Source of the DNA: Lophius americanus
Taxonomy: Eukaryota; Chordata; Actinopteri; Lophiiformes; Lophiidae
Direction: 5' to 3'
Assembly: GCA_037951165.1 (NCBI GenBank)
Contig: JBBDHG010000127.1
Coordinates: 3,971,501-4,035,500 of the forward strand
Length of the DNA: 64,000 bases
Shown: positions 60,746-64,000 of the stretch, one piece after another
Position numbering within the stretch: position 1 is the stretch's first letter
Layout of the letters: the number at the start of each line of letters is the position of its first letter
Position numbers and translations under genes: made by a program
Notes under the pieces: model-generated
Database searches by the model: none
Seen by the model: the letters and a program-made list of their open reading frames with translations, nothing else
Told to the model about the DNA's origin: nothing

Positions 60746-62786
60746 GTAACATCACAGCACACGGTATTGACATGTACTTTTTCTTCCTCTCACCCTCTTT
60801 GCTAGCTCAGCCCCCTTTCCTCTCAAACCTCTAGATCCTCTTCCATCCTCTCCCTCTCTCTCCCTCTCTCTCGATCGTATTCTCCCCACATCAAGCTGTG
60901 GAGAGGCAGATAAGAAGTTGATTTACCATCCAATTAAATGTTGTCATTGAAACATTGCCTCAAAAAGCCTGCCGTTTTCACCCTGTGCTAATTGGTCTGC
61001 CATGAGCATGTGCGCATGGTAGGAAGTGTCTGATTGTGTCTTCTTCTGGGCATCTAATGCTTCACTAAGGACAAGCAGATTCATATTGCGGTTATTCCTC
61101 TTTTTTTCAAAGAGGGTCACTTTAAGTTCAAACCAAATTGTGTTTAGAGATGATAATACTAGAACTACCGATGTCTCAAATTCTTTTATTTTTTCCTTTT
61201 TAAAATGCCTAACCAACCGGGCCAAGTTATAATTCTTCTTTTAACTGTAGAACAATTCAAGAACAGATCAAATTAATATTAACATTGGTTCACTGCACCT
61301 TAAAGGGGTCACTCAGGGACCCAAACTCAAAGTGTCATACAATTCAGATAAGAAGCTATGTTAGGTCTCAGTCATATCTTGGGTTCACTGTTCTAAAACT
61401 AATTCATTCTCATTTAAATGTATAAAAAGGTTCAATTTTATTGTTCACATAAACTGTGTTTCAAGCACCAACTGGCAGCTGGTGCTTTTTAGGGAAAAAA
61501 AGGGTTAGGTTCATTTAACACACTCCATGCTACCTGCTCAGCATTAAGTAAGAAAAGCAGGGCCCAAAACCTGGCTTAAGTGCAAAAACTGTCAAAAAGG
61601 AGGCCCAAGATTTTACTGGGTTTTTTCTCGGTCTACAGTGTTGAGTGCTTGTCAAAGGTGCCTAAAGGAAGGAATAAAAAATAAATAAATAAATAAAAGA
61701 AAATAAATCCCATAAAAATCTAGCCACTTTAAAACAAGTAAAGCAAGTTGTTCTTATTGTAAGCAATGCAAACTCATTTATTTAAGAGTTTACTTCCTTA
61801 AAATGAGAATCTACAATATAGGGGTCCCTTGCTACTGGTTATATTTAATTCAGTTACAGCCGGAATATCTTATAAAGAGAACATTTTTGAAAAATTTCCT
61901 TAAAAAGAGAATACTCTCCTGATGCAAAATTGCTTGACAAGATTATTTTCCCTTTTACGCTAAACTGAGAATAATTTCCCTGATTTTTTTCTGATTTTAC
62001 TTTCCTGATATTCCTTTTTTTTGCTGTATAACCACAAAAAACACATTTCTAAGAGCCAAACAAAGGATTGATATTGAAGTTACATTTTTCATGTGGCAGA
62101 GGCATTCTAATAGTCTATTTCCCCTTTTCTTTCTCAAGCACATATGGACACACAATCTGAAAAGAGGTTTTTTTATAGAATTTTAATAAATCCATTGGAA
62201 AGTAGTCTCAAAACTCATTTATCAAACATTTAACACTGACTTAGCCGTTAAAGGGGGCGAGAGAGGGATAGAGGAGAATAGATTGAAGAAGAGGAGCTAT
62301 GATCAATGCCAGTGGACCATATAATTGCACCAGGAGTGGTTTAGCTGAAAACATTAGCCTTGTTTTCTGATGGATCACATCCTGGAGTTGGCTAACCAAG
62401 CTTAACGTTGCAATCTGTATTAATAAGAGCCAGAGTCATCCATCTACGGTAGCTGCTCCACTTAAATTAGTAGCTGTACAATTGATGAGCTGATTCCTAA
62501 AATGCTATGTTTCCGTTTCAAGAAAGAATATTAGTTTATTATTATCCCCTCAAAAACATTAAAAGCTAGAGTTTTGGCAGTAATAGTAGACAGTTTCACC
62601 ATTTAAGTGAGTTTGTGCCAAGTCTTGGTCAGAAGCAGGAGCGGTTTTAGCTTATCTGGCACCCTGGGCGAACATCTCTTACACCCAAACGTTGTCGCTA
62701 TAATTAACGTGAGCATGCAGACTGAGCGATAGGAAACCGATCAGCGATGTCAACATTTAGATTTGTTTAGTTTTTCTGATTGATTG

Positions 62787-62828
62787 GTGCGCCATGGTGG
62801 CATCTTGCCTGAGGGCACCATGGCGCAC
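62787..62828. repeat. perfect 13-bp hairpin
   Basis: Arms 62787-62799 and 62816-62828 (gtgcgccatggtg and its complement) with a 16-nt loop; GC-rich in AT-rich surroundings. Confidence 0.9.
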
Positions 62829-64000
62829 GAATCGGCGGCTGCACTCTTCTTGTACTCTGTTGTGGTAATTCTTCACTGAAATACTGAAAATATGGGGGAT
62901 TATCGCTGCATTTCAGCGATACTTCCTTTTTTGTACTTGGTGAAATTATTGTATATAGATAATGTTATCTGTATTTCTAATCTACAGTATATACCATGTG
63001 TTTTATGAGAATTAAAGAATTTTATCAAAATACTACAATGGACTGTAAATTGACTGCACTTATATAATAGAATCCTTCTAATTTGAATGGCTGCTAAAAG
63101 CACCTTACACCACAGGCCAGCATTCCCTCCTTCACCCACAGAGGGTACCATGCAAGGACACCATTCATTCTACACCACAGGGGCCAGGGATTAAACTACC
63201 ACCATCTTCCAATAAGTGGAGGACCACTCAAACTTCTGTGCCTCAGCTGCTCTTAAATACACTTAACAACAATGACTGCTATTACTTATAAAGTAATATG
63301 AACATAATTTCCATGAAATGATTAAACAAAACCTAGAATAGTTTAGGCGGAAGGAAGCAGATATAATGTGTTAGGGGCCTTTCTCTTAGTATGTTTGTGA
63401 GGATATCTGTAATTTTACAGCTTTCAGCAGCATTTTCTTCCCAGGCATTTCTCCTTTTAATGGCCTGACTCTCTGCTCTACTTTTCCTCTTTCTGTCTTT
63501 TTTCTGCATGTCCCCTTTCTTGCAACACTGCTCGACCACACACACTCCATGAACTGACTTTGGTATTTTGTTAAATGTATACAAAGGCAACCAGTCGCAT
63601 GTGTTAACAAGGCAGAGATCAAAACATCAGGCTGAAAGCAGGTGGTGGTGCATTGGGGTATACAGTTCAGAGCGAATGTAGCTGCTCTGTGTTTTTCTCT
63701 TTGATTTGATCATTTAATTTAACATTAGCATTCTATAAAATTGGCTTTAAGCTGCAGGTCAATTGGTGTGCAGGGCCACTGGGATTTCTCCAAGGACTCT
63801 TGACGAGTGGTCTGGGTTTTTAAAAATTATTCTAACCTCTAAGTTGTCAAAGCATTTCTCAAAGTAATCTAAGTTTTAGGTCCCGAAAAAGCATAAAAAG
63901 AATGATGAAAGTGCCATTTATCCTTAGATGCAGCAAAATGGGTAAATGTTTGAATGTCAATCAAGCATACAGTCACAGTCCTGACAAGAGCTATAGTCAA

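Larger units (their letters stand above)
43323..64000 (-). other. aff2: upstream aff2 intron or flank, 20.7 kb
   Basis: No secure exon. Contains an L2-like RT piece (43585-43800), V-SINE-like pieces (44380-44606, 47256-47352), an L2 3' tail with hairpin (46820-46940), a TTAA-flanked element (48075-48619), a SINE with tRNA-like head (50388-50779), hairpins at 51.2-51.7 and 62.8 kb, a repeat copy at 57425-57545 followed by a SINE tail, and a Rex3 end (59660-59800). AFF2 has a very long intron at this position in mammals, so an all-intron reading is plausible. Confidence 0.6.

Overview
The window is teleost fish genomic DNA: AT-rich, intron-dominated, and full of degraded elements of types common in ray-finned fish (Rex3/RTE and L2-like LINEs, V-SINE-like tRNA-derived SINEs, Tc1-like transposons, a TTAA-flanked non-autonomous element, many microsatellites). 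There are no operons, rRNAs, CRISPR arrays or bacterial features. Almost every open reading frame of 60-130 codons is a chance frame, a microsatellite frame or a piece of a dead transposon.

The real gene is on the minus strand and is made of very small exons. Five exons (43278-43322, 35649-35735, 32099-32135, 30153-30213, 24516-24570) have consensus splice sites and compatible phases. Together they encode 95 residues that match the AF4/FMR2 (AFF) family, best AFF2/FMR2: a SCVEEILREMTHSWPPPLTA block, a TKFPIPNK-ESQQL segment and the acidic MLEDDLKISSDEEE motif. A sixth exon (14765-14802) fits the next position in phase and context but is too short to be certain. A further candidate at 49112-49149 could precede the set. 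The window therefore lies inside aff2, a nuclear transcription-elongation scaffold gene. The first exons and the Ser-rich, C-terminal and 3' exons are outside it.

Layout in plus coordinates, running backwards through the gene: 1-14.76 kb, intron with nested LINE/SINE debris at 1.8-6.2 kb, an antisense L2 fragment at 10.4-11.0 kb and chained foldbacks at 2.1 and 11.3 kb; 14.8-24.5 kb, intron with a palindromic (TA)n and a long ACT-type repeat at 15.3-15.9 kb and a Rex3 fragment at 23.5-24.0 kb; 24.5-35.7 kb, four exons with short introns; 35.9-37.5 kb, an L2-like LINE 3' half ending in a (GATT)n tail; 38.0-38.5 kb and 40.7-42.2 kb, two Tc1-like elements with both ends; 43.3 kb, the most 5' secure exon; 43.3-64 kb, intron with L2, SINE and TTAA-element copies and several perfect hairpins.

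The most interesting signals are: (1) simple repeats directly beside the splice sites of four of the six micro-exons ((UG)n, (CU)n, (CU)n and (CA)n in the transcript), which suggests repeat-tuned alternative splicing; (2) at least six loci with perfect, often chained, short inverted repeats of 9-19 bp with tiny loops, which are too good for chance and look like template-switch foldback scars or structured RNA; (3) a three-copy dispersed repeat family that I cannot name. I see no new defence, biosynthetic or signalling system.
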